Source of the DNA: Terana coerulea
Lineage: Eukaryota; Basidiomycota; Agaricomycetes; Polyporales; Phanerochaetaceae
DNA: 20,308 bases
Direction: 5' to 3'
NCBI GenBank assembly: GCA_024811115.1
Contig: JAKOGH010000350.1
Span: 1-20,308, forward strand
A model generated the notes under the pieces. That model was given only the letters and a program-made list of their open reading frames with translations, was not told the DNA's origin and searched no databases. The translations under genes and the position numbers were made by a program. Below, piece after piece: positions 18,493 through 20,308 of this stretch (the first letter of the stretch is position 1; each line of letters begins with the position of its first letter).

Positions 18493-19603
18493 ATGAATAT
18501 CACTGATGTAATGACCAACTGCAGGCCGAAGAAGGCCACCACGGTACGAAGGCCCGGGCGGAAGGTTCACCCGGACGTGTTCATTGGTAGCGAGCGTGTG
18601 TGGCAGAGAGCCATTCGATGGAGGACTCAAATCGCCGGCGAATACGGCACCGACGAGGACCCCAAAAAAACCCCCCTCATCCGTCTGGACATGTGGTACT
18701 ATCCATTCATTGTGGTTTCCGACACCCCAGCTGACAGACTTTGTAGGTTCCTTGCCCCTGCTGTGGCGGAGAATATCTCGCTAATAGGCATGACTTGCGG
18801 CGCCCCGCCAACACCCACGTCCCCGCTCGACTGTGAGCCTCAGCCCAACCTATCACTGTTTGCTGGTACTCACCTCGTACGTCTTGTAGAAAAGAATGGC
18901 ATTGCACTTATCCAGGCTGTACTTGCACCAGTGCGCAGAAAGCGAATTTGGATCGCCACATTCGCAACTCCCAGTGAGTCGACTTCGCGCTCATACATGA
19001 TGTCAGGTCTTAAGCATGCAATGCAGTACCTTCGAAAAGATTCAATGTACCGTCATTTTGCAAGCCGGCGTCGGACAGGAAACAACTTACGCCTGTGGCT
19101 TTGAATGCAAGGACGACTCGGAAATGACAAGCCATAAGCAGACCATCCATGGTTGGCCCAAACGGCCGGAGAAGACCAAGCGGCGGCCAAACTGCGTCAC
19201 GGCTGCCATGAAGAACGTGGAGTATGTTCCTTGCGACAGGGAAGGGAACTACAGCTGGCCTGCGGGGATCACGGTGCCGCCTACGTTGGTCGTCCAGCAT
19301 GTTCAGAAGACTAAAGCGCGCCGTACTCCTCGGCGCAAGTTGACAGCACCGTCCCCTGTACTGCCGCCACCATCGCCCATGTCAATTGCGTCGTCCACGC
19401 CGAGCTCGTCGCCTTTTACATCTCCCGCGCCGTCTACGCCACATTCGCTGCCGTTCACTCCGGACCACTCTCCCCCTGCCCCAATATACCCATGCGATGG
19501 CATACTCTCCCCACCGTCGCCCCAGTCCCCGCAGCTGAAACCCGTTACTGCACCTCTTCGGGATGAGCAGCGTCCAGGGGCAAGCTACTCCGCCGCCACC
19601 TAG
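18493..19603 (+). CDS. C2H2 zinc-finger protein, 5' end uncertain, one finger damaged
   Basis: Firm exons are 18747-18832, 18890-18973 and 19027-19603, joined by 57-bp (GTGAGC...TGTAG) and 53-bp (GTGAGT...TGCAG) introns whose phases agree. Finger 1 (PCPCCGGEYLANRHDLRR) has its first zinc-binding His replaced by Pro (CCC at 18804-18806). Finger 2 is C-x4-C-x12-H-x4-H, and its last His is created by the splice. A third unit, C-x3-C-x8-H-x4-H, starts at 19094. A basic stretch and a Ser/Pro-rich tail (19315-19600) follow, as in many fungal transcription factors. An earlier exon around 18534-18700 (HPDVFIGSERVWQRAIRWRT) has coding-like codons, but its junction to 18747 does not keep phase; A7 and C6 runs at 18664-18676 may hide an indel. 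DNA-binding regulation is inferred from the fingers. Confidence 0.6.
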
Positions 19604-20262
19604 TACCCCGAAGCCACACCTCCAGCCGGCCCCGGCCCAGCCTGAGCGTGTATGTGCATACGGATACGAACTACCTACGACGTCGCTTCCAGGCGTATCA
19701 ACCCTTCTGCAGCTGGCGGATTGTTCCCCGTTCTCGGCGCTTCAACTGCCTGGTGCCAGCCCCACCGACGCTCGCTCCGCTAGCCAGCGGGGACTGTTCA
19801 TCTCATCCGCTCGCCGTCTTCCACGTACTCGACTATCGGACCAGGACCCCACACGCTGCATGGCAAGGGCGACTCGCTGGTCTCCGTACCCCAGACCAGG
19901 CCCGCGGCAAGGTCACGGCACGTATCGGGACACGATACGACCACGGCGCGGACGAGGAAGTCGCGCTCGCCTTTTCGCGGTTGGACGTCTCCTCTCGAGT
20001 CTTGCCGCCACTGACGAAGACGAGGCCGAGACAAGCTCCGTTCCTCACGGGGACTTTCGCCTGCGACTCATGGGCAAGTCGCTGCGCCCGGTCCCGAGCC
20101 CGTCTACACATCGACTCCCTGTCACTTCCAGTACGACCACCAAGCTGCCCTCGCTGCTTTCAAGGCAAGCCGTCGTGGCGGGTGTTGATGCCCAGCTCTT
20201 GTCTTGGTTTGGTATACTCGACTTTTGACGGTACAGTATATTGGTTTCACTTGATTAATTAG
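19604..20262 (+). other. Possible frameshifted continuation of the zinc-finger gene
   Basis: After the stop at 19601-19603 a Pro/Ser-rich reading goes on in another frame that is already open at 19563 (QATPPPPSTPKPHLQPAPAQ, then PGVSTLLQLADCSPFSALQL) and stays open to 20228. A second frame is open from 19648 to 20262. The first resembles the tail of the upstream protein in composition, so a frameshift or unseen splice may have shortened it. Neither frame has a known domain. Confidence 0.35.
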
Positions 20263-20308
20263 CTTTATGACTGCGTTTGGTCCGCACATTGTTTTCCTTC
20301 TTGTCCGC

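Noticed and set aside
1..20308. tRNA, rRNA genes or CRISPR arrays
   Set aside because: No cloverleaf-like gene, conserved rRNA block or regularly spaced direct repeats were recognised on reading; a dedicated scan was not possible.

Overview
The window looks like a transposon-rich stretch of a filamentous basidiomycete genome, most likely Agaricomycotina. The grounds are spliceosomal introns of about 53-71 bp with GT...AG ends and YTNAY branch sites, a BTB/POZ gene of the expanded mushroom type, a DUF6589 gene and a RecQ-type helicase of the repeated Agaricomycete kind, and degenerate Ty3/gypsy and Ty1/copia retrotransposons. No bacterial operon, rRNA, tRNA or CRISPR was seen. Identifications come from reading translations; no database search was run.

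Region 1 (1-6807) is a nest of dead transposable elements on the + strand. The host is a gypsy element (gag, protease, reverse transcriptase, start of RNase H). It is interrupted by a 954-bp solo LTR with a 5-bp target duplication and by a 359-bp hAT-type MITE with a decayed 8-bp duplication. Near 4385 it runs directly into a copia element that has lost its 5' half but keeps RT, RNase H, polypurine tract and 3' LTR. The copia RT is split by a second hAT-type MITE of 665 bp with a perfect 8-bp duplication. Both RT active sites are mutated.

Region 2 (6808-9223) has about 0.6 kb with nothing recognisable, then a complete two-exon BTB/POZ gene on the - strand, then a short divergent spacer holding a 16-bp inverted repeat.

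Region 3 (9224-13664) is the most interesting part. A DUF6589 gene starts at 9224 on + and a RecQ-like helicase starts at 13664 on -. The helicase is cut in two: its N-terminal half reads on - and its C-terminal half reads on +, and the halves meet at the same point of the protein. One inversion of about 1.38 kb (11478-12857) explains this, and it fused the 3'-truncated DUF6589 gene in frame to the RecQ C-terminal half. The ancestral layout was probably a convergent DUF6589/RecQ pair, possibly a two-gene mobile unit.

Region 4 (13665-20308) begins with a 14-bp-stem hairpin and a 533-bp TA-flanked MITE with long terminal inverted repeats (Tc1/mariner-like). A GC-rich stretch with a TATA-like box follows, then several short ORFs with coding-like codon use, a modelled four-exon small gene (17368-17920), and a C2H2 zinc-finger gene with intact introns but one damaged finger and an uncertain 5' end.
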